A stretch of 64,000 bases of DNA from Spongilla lacustris (taxonomy: Eukaryota; Porifera; Demospongiae; Spongillida; Spongillidae): the NCBI GenBank assembly GCA_949361645.1, contig OX442433.1, positions 7,252,407 to 7,316,406 on the forward strand, given 5' to 3'. Positions 21,471-34,050 of the stretch are shown piece after piece (position 1 is the first letter of the stretch; every line of letters starts with the position of its first letter). Position numbers and translations under genes: made by a program. The notes beneath the pieces were generated by a model, which saw only the letters and a list, made by a program, of their open reading frames with translations, did not search any database and was not told the DNA's origin.

Positions 21471-24400
21471 ATGATGAGGTGGGTGTTGTATGCCGCGCTT
21501 CTAGCGGCCTCCTGCTGCTACTGTGTTTGGGCAAAACCCGCTGGCACTGGGACCCTGGACTTTTTGTTAGTGGGTGACTGGGGTGGGCAGCTCCTGCCGC
21601 CCCACTACACCACGGCCGAGAAGGATGTGGCGGCTTCGATGGGGGGAACCGCTGCTGCAATTGCTTCACAGTTCACAATAGGCCTGGGCGACAACTTCTA
21701 CGAGTTTGGTGTAACCAGTGTGGATGATCCCAGGTTCCAATCAACGTTCGAGGTACGCCCCTGCCACGGATGACTCATTAACTAATAATAATCAGTTGCG
21801 AGGGCGCGCGTTTTGCAGAACGTGTTCACGGCTAGCTCGCTGCAGTCCCGCTGGTATTTGGTATGCGGGAACCACGATCACTATGGTAACGCCTCTGCAG
21901 AGGTGGCGTACACACAGCTCTCGAAGAGATGGTACATGCCCAACTTCTACTACACAGAGGTGAGAAAGTAACAGACAATTTGTTGCATATATAGGCCTAC
22001 ATGTACCAAGTTATAGTGGTCTGCCTGAATGCATGCTCAATCGTACGGTACTTGGGGTGTGTGTGTAGTACGTGGGTATACATCACATGCATACTGGTGA
22101 ATGGTATGTTAAACCACACACACACACACAGACCATGACCATCCCAGGCACCACCGCCACAGTTCAGTTCATCTTCATTGACACCATTCTCATGTGCGGG
22201 ACAACTGACCCACAAAAGAGGTCCCTGGCCCCCTGGGGTCCCCAGTCCCAATATTTGGCTGATGAGGAGTGGGCATGGATCAATGAAACCCTACAACAGT
22301 CCACAGCTGACTGGATCATCATGGGTGGGCACTATCCAGGTACATGTGGATGGGGAGGAGGAGGTAGTGGGTGGTAATGCGTTCTAAAAGGGTCTGTTAA
22401 GGCGTATAGAATAGTTAGTGAGCTTTACGGTACGTAGCCTTATACCCTCCCTCCCTCCATCCAATTCATTTGGTGCTGTTTTGAATATGCAGAGCTTCCT
22501 TGTGTAAGAGGCAATCGAACAAGCCTCCCTGTGGGCTACTGATACAGCACTATTCCTTTATCAAATGCATGCAGGTGGGCATTAAATAGGGAGACATGAA
22601 GAAGACTGCACTCTTTGAGATCCATTGTGTGCAGTAGTGCAGCAGAATATTGTGCCAGCAAAGTTATACGCCTGACAGTATGTTGGCTTTGGATTACTGA
22701 CAAAATTACTATCGGATCGTGGGGTGTATATATTGGTGATGACACTGGGTACTTAGTAAGGCGTGTGTGGATGGCTGGCTACACCTTCAAATGCTTACAC
22801 CTTACACTTTTTGCAGTGTGGTCAATAGCTGAGCATGGACCTACAGCTTTGATGGTTCAGAACCTAAGACCTTTGTTGATGCAGTATGGAGTCTCTGCGT
22901 GAGTATACAGTCCCCAGTTCTTTCCCCCAAGTATACAGTCCCCAGTCCTTTCCCCCAAATATACAGTCCCCAGTCCTTTCCCCCAAATATACAGTCCCCA
23001 GTCCTTTCCTTTCCCCAAGTATACAGTCCCCAGTCCTTTCCCCCAAGTACATGTCCTCCCCAGTCCTCTCCCCAACTAGGCAGCCCCTCCCCTTTTTCAC
23101 ACTTGTAAGCACCCCTAATGGACCCCTTTCATGATAGAGTTACCATGGTGATCACCATTCTCTCTGGTAGGCAATAAACTTTAAATTCCATTCACAAGCA
23201 TGTGCTCTCTCTTTGTGGTAACAAGCAGTATTTTACCAAGCTTAATACGACATTATCCAGCAAGTTGCCTACCAGGAGATTTCCACTCATTACCATGGCA
23301 ACTATTCATCATGTGTCCATACTAATGGCCCCATAAGATTAATTTATAAGGTCCAACCTTTTCTCTTCCTCCAGGTACTTCTCTGGTCATGATCACAGCT
23401 TGCAGCATATCAAGGAGGACAGCAGTGATGTCAACTACTTTGTGTGTGGGGCTGGCCACATGACTGATGACTCAAAGGCACATGCAGTAAGAGCCTTCGT
23501 ACCCCCCCCCCCCCCCCCCCCTCCCTGTGCATGTCAACTATTAAATAATTTTGTTCTGTATGAGACCTGGGCCTGGAGTGGTTCTGACCTGGGCCTGGCC
23601 TGGTGTGGTATTGGTTTGGGTCAAATGTTGTACTGGTCTGGGGACTGACAGGGCCTCTGCTTCCTCTCCCCCTTACAGGCAGACATTCCTTCTGGCTCTC
23701 TGAAGTATCACTATGCGCCTTCTGATCTCTTCGATAGATATGGCGGCTATGCCTCTGTGTCTGTATCTCCATCCACCATGACTGTAACATACTATGATGC
23801 CTCAGGTACGTACCACACATGTACACTAATGATGCCTCAGGTACGTACCACACATGTACACTAATGATGCCTCAGGTATGTACCACACATGTACACTAAT
23901 GATGCCTCAGGTACGTACCACACATGTACACTAATGATGCCTCAGGTATGTACCACACATGTACACTAATGATGCCTCAGGTACGTACCACACATGTACA
24001 CTAATGATGCCTCAGGTACGTACCACACATGTACACTAATGATGCCTCAGGTACGTACCACACATATGTACACTAATGATGCCTCAGGTACGTACCACAC
24101 ATGTACACTAATGATGCCTCAGGTACGTACCACACATGTACACTAATGATGCCTCAGGTACGTACCACACATATGTATACTAATGATGCCTCAGGTACGT
24201 ACCACACATGTACACTAATGATGCCTCAGGTACGTACCACACATGTACACTAATGATGCCTCAGGTACGTACCACACATGTACACTAATGATGCCTCAGG
24301 TACGTACCACACATGTACACTAATGATGCCTCAGGTACGTACCACACATATGTACACTAATGATGCCTCAGGTACGTACCACACATGTACACTAATGATG

Positions 24401-24742
24401 CCTCAGGTACGTACCACACATGTACACTAATGATGCCTCAGGTACGTACCACACATGTACACTAATGATGCCTCAGGTATGTACCACACATGTACACTAA
24501 TGATGCCTCAGGTACGTACCACACATGTACACTAATGATGCCTCAGGTACGTACCACACATGTACACTAATGATGCCTCAGGTACGTACCACACATGTAC
24601 ACTAACGATGCCTCAGGTACCCATGTGTAATGTGTATGGACAAGAAGCATACTTCAGTTACATGTGGCCTGCAAGATTATGTACCAACCTAAGCAGCACT
24701 GTGCATTCTTATAAGAGGGAACTGTTTGGCTTATCCAGATAG
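21471..24742 (+). CDS. Purple acid phosphatase, copy 3 (PAP3)
   Basis: Third and most diverged ACP5/TRAP-type phosphatase. Exons are 21471-21752, 21819-21959, 22132-22339, 22817-22898, 23375-23486, 23679-23805 and, less certain, 24645-24742. The total is 1050 nt and 349 residues. The longer signal peptide (ending CVWAKPAG) and a two-residue insertion in exon 5 distinguish it. Motifs GDWGG, GDNFY, GNHD, GHYP and GHDH are intact. Exon 2 is almost identical to PAP1 exon 2 although exons 1 and 3 differ. The last exon is chosen because it keeps phase after an AAGAAG acceptor and reads ARLCTNLSSTVHSYKRE, similar to the tails of PAP1 and PAP2. Its polypyrimidine tract is poor, and an acceptor near 24881 (TTTTAG) is the main alternative. 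Confidence 0.85.
22899..23060. repeat. 29-bp repeat at the PAP3 exon 4 donor
   Basis: Five to six units of GTATACAGTCCCCAGTCCTT followed by TCCCCCAA begin at the donor GTGAGTATACAG. Confidence 0.9.
23806..24620 (+). repeat. 35-bp minisatellite copied from the PAP3 exon 6 donor
   Basis: About 23 units, each ending in the exon 6 terminal sequence ATGATGCCTCAG and starting again with GTACGTACC, the real donor. Each unit therefore carries a copy of the exon 6 splice junction. Some units have two extra bases (ACATATGTAC). Confidence 0.95.
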
Positions 24743-25222
24743 GATTTATAATATTGAAATAGCAGCTCCAGTAGGATTTGTCCCTTGGATTTATCATTTT
24801 CAAATGAAATCGAGAATTTAGTAATGGCATAGATGTAAACTTAGAAGCTCTTACCGATCACCTTGCCTGTTGTATTTTAGGATTTTGTGGCACTTCTGTA
24901 ATGTTTCCTCTACAGTTTCTGTAATGTTTCATTGATCTTTTCATCAGCCACACAATTGTACTCTGTGAATTTACCCAAGACCAGGAAATGACACACAAGA
25001 AGTGACATGCAACTCTGGTATAGTGAGTAGTTATGATAGTAATTTTTTGTGTACCTAGCTATTGCACTGTTTGGTGTTGAAATTATAATGGAGTGTGTGG
25101 GAAGCCTACTCTAATGTTATAGATGACAGCCCCAGGTAAACCTTGGTATGACCACAGATAGAAGGTGGCTATGTGGCTCAAAATAATACATCTACTTATG
25201 AGGAAATGCTACACTAAGATGT
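24743..25222. other. Convergent intergenic, PAP3 to PNP1
   Basis: No gene recognised. It should hold the 3' UTRs of PAP3 (+) and PNP1 (-). Confidence 0.45.
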
Positions 25223-26569
25223 TTAGTGCGAGTTTTCCTCTTTAAACTTCCGAAGAAAAGATGTAACCATCTGTTGCAAGTCCTTGGCCCGCTGGTCGGC
25301 CATCTCCATCACTTCCTTGTGGTTTGGTTCAGGCTTCTCTGAGTCATTGTCCTGTATCACCATGTTAGTCACCAGTGAAAGGCCTGGAGGTGTGGTGTAA
25401 AGAGGAGTGGTCATGTTTGAAATAAAGTTGAACACAATACATTTTACATTTCCAGAGGGGTGGAAGAGCAACAGTTGAATAGTTCTATTTCCCTCCCCCC
25501 CCCCCCCCCCCCCCCCCCCCCCAAGAAGACAAGTACTAACCTAGTACCCTGATTCCACAGTGTCTTGCTACTATCACCTCTGGAACTGTACTCATACCAA
25601 CAGTATCTGCTCCCACCATCCTCAGGAATCTGGCCTCGGCAGGGGTCTCGTAATTTGGTCCGGACAGGTACACATAAACACCTTCTCGAAAAAATTCCCC
25701 CATTCCTAGTTCACTGGCGGTGGCCTTCATAAGTCTTCTCAAGTCTTTGTCGTAGGCAGTGGACATGGAGTGGAAGCGCTCCCCAAACCTACACAGCACT
25801 GGAAGGTAAGGGGATGCCCCTTGTCTCAAGCCACGTGACTTACCTCTCCTCATTCTCCCCCACCAGTGGGTGGTGCCCAGTCATCCCCACCATGTTGATG
25901 TGGTCTTTAATCAACACGATGTCACCATTGCTGAAGGCGGTGTTGAGGCCCCCAGCTGCATTGGTCACTATCAGGGTCTTGACTCCTAGCAACTTCATCA
26001 CCCTCACAGGCATAGTGACCTGGATGGGGAAGAGGGCAGACATCCATCACTTTCCTTATAAGGGCATCATCGTCCAGGAGGAGTGGCTCCGATTACCTTC
26101 CATGGGGCGTGGCCTTCATAGAAGTGGAACCTCCCCTTCATGCACACAGTTGGCACACCAGACAGGTAGCCAAACACCAGCTCGCCAGCGTGACCCTTGA
26201 CTAAAAGAGAGAGGGAGGGGGCGGGTGATTCCGTTAAGAAAGTGACGCAAGAGAGGCGGGTAATGGGAGGACGACGTATACTAGTACCGCGCACACACTT
26301 CCTTTGATCAATGCTTACCGTTGCAGCGAGGAAAATTTGGAATGTCATTGTAGTGGAGGACCGTCTTATTGTCGGCATCGATGAGATCAGCCAATCCTCC
26401 AAGCCCGGAGCCGCATATGATCCCGACATCGGGCTGTATCGTAATCTTCGCACGGATGAACCCAGCGATCCGCTCCAAGTCCTCGTAAGCTAACTTCTCA
26501 CTAAGAGAAAGGGATTTTGAATCAGGGTCAATCGGTGCGTGTTTGAGTTTCTCACCTTTTGGGTTCCAT
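25223..26569 (-). CDS. Purine nucleoside phosphorylase, copy 1 (PNP1)
   Basis: Cytosolic phosphorylase that splits inosine and guanosine with phosphate (trimeric animal PNP family). Exons in transcript order are 26569-26556, 26500-26319, 26200-26097, 26019-25844, 25788-25541 and 25383-25223, giving 885 nt and 294 residues, close to human PNP (289). All junctions are GT-AG with consistent phases. The protein starts [15 protein letters not shown]. Visible motifs are the phosphate loop CGSGLGG, KGHAG (catalytic-site histidine), [16 protein letters not shown], the purine-binding glutamate in [27 protein letters not shown], and SLVTN with the asparagine typical of 6-oxopurine specificity. The intron between exons 3 and 4, together with both exons, is about 98% identical to PNP2. 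Confidence 0.92.
25495..25522. repeat. Poly-C run in PNP1 intron 5
   Basis: An uninterrupted C run of about 28 bases close to the exon 5 donor. Confidence 0.9.
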
Positions 26570-27029
26570 GTCAAAGTTTGGCTGGTTTGGTGACAATTAA
26601 TATCCCGTATTAGGGATGTACAATGTATATATATAGTGCGGTTGATGATTATCGTGGCACGTTCCGTCATATTGGTACCAAATTAGATTCGCGGACAGAG
26701 TACAACGGCAGTCATAAAAATTATGTTTTCAAAGCTACTACAGTACCGGTTCTAAGGCTAACACAAAAAGACGAAAATGAAAGGCAAAAACAGTACGGCA
26801 CATCCAAAATCGTATGTGAACAAATGTATCAACTATATATCCCATTTTCCCGAAGGTAAAACACTTCATCCTTTCTTTTTTTGGTGCTTCACTTAGTGCT
26901 TTGGCTGCTGTGTCATAAGAAAAATGGGGGAAAACCAATTTTTCCAAAGCAGTTGAGGCATGGCATTACAGCCGTGGGAGGGAGATTACTGAACAGGTAT
27001 TTCTTCCGCAAAAGTTTAAACTGCACTAA

Positions 27030-27084
27030 GTCTCGGCCCCAGACTCGCTCGTAGCAGCGGATGGATTACATCACCGCTAGAGAC
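27030..27084. mobile_element. Small TA-flanked inverted-repeat element (deletion derivative)
   Basis: It begins GTCTCGGCCCCAGAC, contains the shared core GATGGATTACATCACCGCTA and ends AGAGAC followed by TA. The same ends and core occur at 48372, 50141, 53460 and 55194. Confidence 0.5.
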
Positions 27085-27496
27085 TATGCGAAACAGCGTT
27101 TCGCAGTAGCTGGCGTCAATGATTGCAACATCTACCCAGAGTCAGGCAGTAAATGGTTAAAACGCTTTTATTTTTATGTCCTCCATAGGACAACATGCAT
27201 ATGCCACTTTCGATCCATAGGTAGAGTGAAGTCATTTAGCAGCTGCTAAAGTGTGTCCCTCTGGAGTAATGCTGAAAGAAGTCCTGCAAGGAAGAAAGCT
27301 TCTTGTGTGGGGTGCCACAGGGGTACTTTGGTGGCACATCCATGCTATCCATTGCTGATGGCCAGGCTTAATGGTGGCAGAAGCTGAACGGCTACAAAGG
27401 ACACTTCTTTGTACCTGTAATGTCTGAGATTTTGGAACAGTGTCAAAAGTATGGGACAGGGCTGTCGAACTGGAGCAGGAGTGTCGCATAGGATGA

Positions 27497-28185
27497 GAAG
27501 AAGTTGCATGATATGGCTGTTGGAGCTGCATGATATGGCTGTTGGAGCTGCATGATATGGCTGCTGGAGCTGCATGATATGGCTGCTGCTGGAGCTGCAT
27601 GATATGGCTGTTGGAGCTGCATGATATGGCTGTTGGAGCTGCATGATATGGCTGTTGGAGCTGCATGATATGGCTGCTGCTGGAGCTGCATGATATGGCT
27701 GCTGCTGGAGCTGCATGATATGGCTGTTGGAGCTGCATGATATGGCTGTTGGAGCTGCATGATATGGCTGTTGGAGCTGCATGATATGGCTGTTGGAGCT
27801 GCATGATATGGCTGTTGGAGCTGCATGATATGGCTGTTGGAGCTGCATGATATGGCTGTTGGAGCTGCATGATATGGCTGTTGGAGCTGCATGATATGGC
27901 TGTTGGAGCTGCATGATATGGCTGTTGGAGCTGCATGATATGGCTGTTGGAGCTGCATGATATGGCTGTTGGAGCTGCATGATATGGCTGTTGGAGCTGC
28001 ATGATATGGCTGTTGGAGCTGCATGATATGGCTGTTGGAGCTGCATGATATGGCTGTTGGAGCTGCATGATATATGGCTGTTGGAGCTGCATGCATGATA
28101 TGGCTGTTGGAGCTGCATGATATGGCTGTTGGAGCTGCATGCATGATATGGCTGTTGGAGCTGCATGATATATGGCTGTTGGAGC
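27497..28185. repeat. 22-bp minisatellite
   Basis: About 30 units of GATATGGCTGTTGGAGCTGC followed by AT, with a few units extended by CTG or GCAT. As 22 is not a multiple of three, all three minus frames stay open with the same peptide; this is an artefact. Confidence 0.95.
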
Positions 28186-29032
28186 TGAGTGGAAGCCAAA
28201 GGTGAATTGAGTCACGTTGGTGGGTGCTATTAGTTCCAGTGGTGGGTGCTATTAGTTCCAGTGGTGGGTGCTATTAGTTCCAGTGGATTGGATCACAAGC
28301 AAAATGCTGAACATGAGACACCCTAATGAAAGAACCTGCAACCAACATTACAAAGTTATGCATCCATGATCTCTGACAGACTAGAGCAAAACACTTTTCC
28401 GTTTGCATTGTAAGCTAGGATCTACTTTGCTAAGATCCTCACCTTCATGGATCATGATCTTCATACCATCATTCACATGATCCTCCATCTAGACCTCACC
28501 TCATTGGCCACTTTTATAATCACTTCACCCTCTTGTGCTCTTGCTTTTCCACCATTCATGCATGGATAATGTCAGATCCTTATATGTGTGTGACAGTGAG
28601 TGTGTGTGCGTGCGCTTTGTTTATAAGTACATTATGCTGTAGCTATGCATTGTAGATGTGGAGAGCAAAGTCATTATTGTCGATTTTGTCACTGAAAAGT
28701 GAAATTGTAATCCCTTCTCTTGGCATAACTAGTACGTACATACAGTAGTACTCAGTACATTTCCCTGCACAATGAGCGAAATGCCAAAATGGGAGGGAAA
28801 GCCAGTCCAGGGGCCTCAGTGACCATTAATCTGGCACTGAATACCATATGTGATGGGACAGTATGTCTGCAAAAGTGCAAACAACCTTTTTTATAATAAA
28901 CTAAACGATGCTGCCATTGTCGTAGCAACCGGCTAATACACTATTATCACTGCCCAGAAAGATGAGGTTAGTCACAGATTACAGGAGTGCATCTGTAAAA
29001 AGCTTTGATATTACACAGATCCTGATGGTAAT

Positions 29033-32024
29033 CTACAACAGGGCTTGCAGCTGATCAATGCAGTGCTCGTGTGTGGGGTGAGCAGTCTGTAGAAGTTTGT
29101 TACTTGCCACACTCAGCACACGCCTGGACACAGCTCGAGTTCTCCTGTGGCAAATATAAAAAGGAATGCATTTCTCACCCTGCCTGACATAGGCCAACAG
29201 CTTACTTTGGTGGTACCAACTGCAGATCTTGGACACATATTCTATACAGTAATGAATGCAACATATTTGCTATCAAATGCCTTTGCCCTGGTGGATACCA
29301 GTACAGCTGCAGTATGCACTTCTGAAAAGGACGGTACTCGTCACTCTATTCATGGTTCAGTGCATGACATTGTCACTTACTAGCAGCTCGTACTCGATGC
29401 CTTTGATGCTGCCGGCTTTCCACTGTTGGACTAGTTTCAGTATAGACTGACTGTTTGGCATCAACCCCTGTTATGGTATGATAACAAGTGTCAATGCTGG
29501 CAACCTATTTCGATGCCACCTTACCAGTTTTAGCATTTCTTCCATCACCTTAACCCCCAGCGTAACGTCTGTATTGGAAGCCAACTCGACCAAATGGCTC
29601 GAAGTAGCTTTTGTCCAGTGACCTTTTAATCCTAAATGATGCAAAGATCGATTAAAAAGTGTACAGAGCAATATTAGCACCCTACCACTGGTACACTGTT
29701 CATTCCCAACAGCCATTTTTGTCAACCTGAACTGAAAAACATATGAGTCTAGCTCCCCTACATACAAAAAACCCTTACCATTTCTACAAACCCATCTGTA
29801 CCCTTCATGACAACCAAAGGCTTTGATGTCTCCATCAATACAGCTGTAGGTGGCATGTGGTCGTATGTGTGCAAGAGGCCTTATGTGTTGGGGAGATCAA
29901 ATATTTTACAGCCAGGACAACAGTTGGAACAGGTCGTGGATACCTCCAAGCAGGTGGTAGCACAGACGAGTGCCTGAAGGTCGTCTGATTGGGTTAGAGG
30001 CTACACCTAGCAGCTGCTCGACCAAGAACTGATAACTCTACAGAGAGCCGGCCAACAGTTGAAGTGTGACAAATCAAAGGAGTATCTGTCACCTTCAGAC
30101 TGAGTGCTATTCCATGCACCAAGAGTATAGACTGAAAGATGTTCATTGTCAGTGTGTCGTGTGTGTCCTGCTCAGATGCGCCCGCAGCAGTTTCAACCAC
30201 TAGATTGATCCCATGCAATGTGTGAGCCTTCAGGATAAGGGAGAGATGCTTCAACATCCTGAAGTGTAGACACAAACTCATTAGTCAATTTCCTCTCTTA
30301 CATGGGCTTAGTTGCACATACTTGGCTGCATTAGTGTCGCAAAGTTTAACGGAACCTTTGAGGTAAGACTGGACCAATGTCACTGATGACCTGGCAAGTG
30401 ACCACACACAAACATATCCAAACATATCACGATAATAGCACAGAGCATGAGGACACCACTGACTAAATGTACACAAACATGTTGCCATGGAGCTTACTTA
30501 TTAACAACCGATTAACAGCATTAACTGTCATTAACATTAAACCACTTAGTTTATTCGCCCAGTACACATTACATTGCACTTGCTTGATTGGGTCAAGAGG
30601 CACAAGAATGCAGCCTATTGAATCCATTTTAACTACAGGGTTAGTTGTACTCTCTAACAAAGACCCTACTGATGCGTACATATATCTTATATGTAATGTT
30701 AGGACAACGATCGTGGTACCCAATAATGCTTTTATCAATCAGCACCATTAGCTTACTGAGACAATCCTGACTTCATTATGTCGTGCCAGATATTTTCAAA
30801 CTGCTCTTCATGGCTAAAGAAGCAAATAACGGTCAAAACACGTATGGACTAGTGTACAAAGAACTATTTAAAAGCCTGCGGCTCAAAAATATATATATAT
30901 TTCAGGAAACAAAAGAAAGAGGCAACACCCAACTCTAACCTAGCTGACTCCAGGGCAGAGCAGTACACATCAGCCACCACCTCTTCTCTGCTGTAGCACT
31001 CAAGCATACTCGTCACTAGCTTGGCCATTACTGGAGCCATCTTATCTTGGTCCTGGTGGTGCAGACAAAGCTTCAGGGCTCTTCTGAACAGTGGCCTGAT
31101 AACAAAGATTTGGCAGTGCCAAATAAATAGCGGCGTGCATCAATACAAACTACTTAGGGAGGATGCTGCCAGCATATCTGTGGACTAGTGCTCACCTGCT
31201 AGGCTTGCTGTTGACGGACTGCATCTGTTGAATAGCATCAAGCAGTGGTTGTAGCTTATCACCTGATATCTCAACAAGACAGTTTTCAAGTACTGCTGAA
31301 AGTGGTGTTCCTCTAGAGATTACGTGCTCAAGCACTGAAAGTGAAGTGGACAACAATGCAACTTTTCCAACTTGTGTGTGCCGTGCCCAACATATTGTGC
31401 ATACATAACATATTGCTGTCTTCTGCATCTGCCCCCCCCCCCCCAAATAATAATAATAAGTTACATAAACTCACTCATTCTACTTTCTTGCAACAGCTGC
31501 TGTTTTACAGCTAGCGGAATAATTTTGTCATAGCACGAGGTGGCTATACTGCTTAGCGCAACCGTGTTGTCTGTGATGCAATTGCAAAGCCTGCATGCAT
31601 GGATACAAGGATTAAATTAGAGGGAAGCGTTAGGTACAGAACCGAAGATTGCCTTATTAGGATAGGCCTATGCTAACCGGGTAAGAAATTGGGTTCTGGA
31701 ATCATCTTTGATGGAGTGCTCCCTTATGGAGATAGCGCACACACTTTCGACGCAATGCGTAGTCTGCAATTTAGACCAGTTCAGTTTGAAGACAAAGGAT
31801 AGCGCGTCTTCTACTCTTTGCAAACTAGGTAGGGGGAAAGTACGGCGCCAAGGAGACTGAAAGAATTAAGAAGTTATTAAATTGCAGAGCCTGACTGAAT
31901 CTTGTGCCATATCCATGGCTAATGAAAATACCTTTTTAACCGAAAGCAGTAGAGTGTGAGGTTTCGCCGCTATCTCCACCAATTGTTTGACTAGTGTAGA
32001 ACGCATCGTGCACACAGATCGCAT
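29033..32024 (-). CDS. Unrecognised helical protein, 15 exons
   Basis: Assembled by hand from fifteen exons: 32024-31932, 31856-31678, 31590-31475, 31334-31196, 31095-30940, 30813-30757, 30462-30322, 30258-30007, 29984-29944, 29843-29779, 29731-29686, 29631-29525, 29467-29381, 29321-29206 and 29144-29033. All fourteen introns are GT-AG and every phase fits, giving 1707 nt and 568 residues, which is strong evidence that the gene is real. The product is rich in leucine and predicted helices (for example PLFRRALKLCLHHQDQDK, LEHVISRGTPLSAVLENCL and LIANMLHSLLYRICVQDLQL), with no signal peptide or obvious membrane segment. It looks like a HEAT/ARM-type helical scaffold, but I cannot name the family. 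The start could lie further upstream. It sits between the two PNP genes on the same strand. Confidence 0.75.
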
Positions 32025-32817
32025 GTATACCGCTGGGAAACCTCGTATCCAGTCTATCGTCAAGCCAGCGCGCTCGACGGGTTAAACGAACGCGCAGAAT
32101 TATGGTACCCAAAAACGTAACAGCTGGTGATATCATATCCAATCGCGTTTTTAGGGTCTGGGCACGAGACCAGAGGCGTGGATGTTGCAGACTTGTTTCC
32201 AAAGCGTCATAAATCCTCACATTTCGAAATTCAACTTTCAGTACAAGACAAAGCTTAGAATGGCTTCAAAAATGGCCCATTTATATCAATCCTCTGTACT
32301 CAATGATTGTACAACTTCTAGAGCTCTAAACATGCCAATCAACATCACATGCTACAGTACAATGGGATGCTATATGCACAGAAAACAGAACAGCGTATCC
32401 TATGTAGCATCGGCATAGAAAAAAACTGATCCCAATAATACATTTGGGGAGCATAGTAACAGTCCCCAAAGACACTATTGAGCCCGCCCCCCCCCCCCCC
32501 CCCCACAAATAAAAAAGTCTACTCCAAGCCGTAAAACTTGCAACCAAAGTTTATAATGCAGCTCAATTAGGTGTCAGCAAGTGAATGTCATTCTCGCTTT
32601 ACTGAAAGTTCATTTTCATCGTGTAGTCTACATCTTGTGTTGTATTACATGTACATATATACAGTAACGACTATGTAATCGTGTAATGACATTTTCTATG
32701 TCTCACTCAATTGACCTCGATCTCATGGATAAACCTGAATGAACCTATAACTTCACACCTCTGTCAAAGCACTAGTGTGATTACTGCCCAAGGTATTATA
32801 CCATACCATAAGGCCAA

Positions 32818-32985
32818 GGTACCTTACCGGCCATCCCCCCAGGTACCCTATGGACCATCCCCCCAGGTACCCTATGGACCATCCCCCCAGGTACCCAATG
32901 GACCATCCCCCCAGGTACCCTATGGACCATCCCCCCAGGTACCCTATGTACCATCCCCCCAGGTACCCTATGGACCAACTCCCCA
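32818..32985. repeat. 24-bp minisatellite
   Basis: Seven units of CAGGTACCCTATGGACCATC followed by CCCC. Confidence 0.92.
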
Positions 32986-33407
32986 TCATCCTGATTCTGT
33001 GCCAATCTCTATTAGTCCCCTCCTTTAATATCTTAAGCCCATCTCTCCTGACCCCATCTGAATAGATACTCAACATGACACTTAAAATCCTAACAGATTT
33101 TAAAATTCGTAGCCACACACATCATAAACATACCAACACACACACACCACACACAGACAGTTATACAGATACCTCTAGGTTGCCCACAAAGCCAAGCAGT
33201 TGTAGAGCCTTGTGCCTGTACTAAAGCACTATGTACAGTAGCTAGCTGCAACATAGATAGACACAAATAAGTAATGGTCCAATATGCTGACTGAATCAGT
33301 CAGGTGTTCAGTCTGCCATATAGGTCCTGCAGACAATGGGACAGCCACAGCCTGTATGCAAAGGATAAGTACAATTGAAGCACAATAGGTAGTGTGCCCA
33401 GCTCAAG

Positions 33408-33597
33408 CAGGTACAGCACACCAGTCTTCTCCACACACTACATAGGTGGTACAGCACACCAGCCTTCTCCACACACTACATAGGTGGTACAGCACACCAG
33501 CCTTCTCCACACACTACATAGGTGGTACAGCACACCAGCCTTCTCCACACACTACATAGGTGGTACAGCACACCAGCCTTCTCCACACACTACATAG
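33408..33597. repeat. 38-bp minisatellite
   Basis: About five units of 38 bases containing GGTACAGCACACCAGCCTTC and TCCACACACTACATAG. Confidence 0.92.
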
Positions 33598-33781
33598 TGG
33601 TCTGCATCAGTATTTCTGCCCGTAATCTATGGAGACTGTTTCAGCGAGCAACTGTGGATTGTTTGAAGTTGTTGCAACTACTCAACTTTCCAACTTCAAC
33701 AAACCCGCCAAAGCCGCAAAGGATTATTGCCTGGTGTGTGCCTAGCCTAAAGGGGGTGTTCTCTTCCTAGCTTCTAGCCTA

Positions 33782-33870
33782 GCCTCGTCCTCAGGCTTTT
33801 TAAATTAAAGTTAGCGGGGGCGAAACAGCCCCCCGCTAACTTTAACAAAAACAGGGCCTGGGGACGAGGC
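33782..33870. mobile_element. Hairpin MITE with TA target duplication
   Basis: Arms GCCTCGTCCTCAGGC...AAAGTTAGCGGGGGC and GCCCCCCGCTAACTTT...GCCTGGGGACGAGGC pair almost perfectly around a six-base loop. TA flanks both ends. The ends resemble those of the GTCTCG...CGAGAC elements. Confidence 0.75.
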
Positions 33871-34050
33871 TACCGCTAGACCAGAGGGCGTGGTCTTCAA
33901 AGTGACAGAGTGAATTAGCACACTTTTGTTCTAATGATATATATTGCCCCAGATGTACTGCCGTATATCACACAATGACCCCCGACCTATATATCTGTCA
34001 TTCGCATAAATATCAACTTCATGATAGCAAAGTTACTGGTGTGGATGGCG

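Larger units (their letters stand above)
26570..29032. other. Intergenic, with a 22-bp array and a MITE
   Basis: PNP1 promoter region at the left, a 55-bp element at 27030-27084, a large 22-bp minisatellite at about 27497-28185, then a threefold 25-base repeat (GTGGGTGCTATTAGTTCCA type) at 28220-28290. No gene recognised. Confidence 0.5.
32025..34050. other. Intergenic, unknown helical gene to PNP2
   Basis: No gene recognised. It contains a 24-bp array (32820-32985), a 38-bp array (33446-33597), a poly-C run near 32489, and a near-perfect hairpin element (33782-33870). Confidence 0.5.

Noticed and set aside
23806..24620. CRISPR-like regular array
   Set aside because: Units are contiguous without unique spacers and derive from an exon-intron junction.
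24881..24930. Alternative last exon of PAP3 after TTTTAG
   Set aside because: The acceptor is better, but the encoded tail (GFCGTSVMF) does not resemble the PAP1 and PAP2 tails. Kept as an alternative in the PAP3 entry.
27232..28215. 327-codon minus-strand frame of ISCSSNSH type
   Set aside because: Translation of a 22-bp array that keeps all three frames open.
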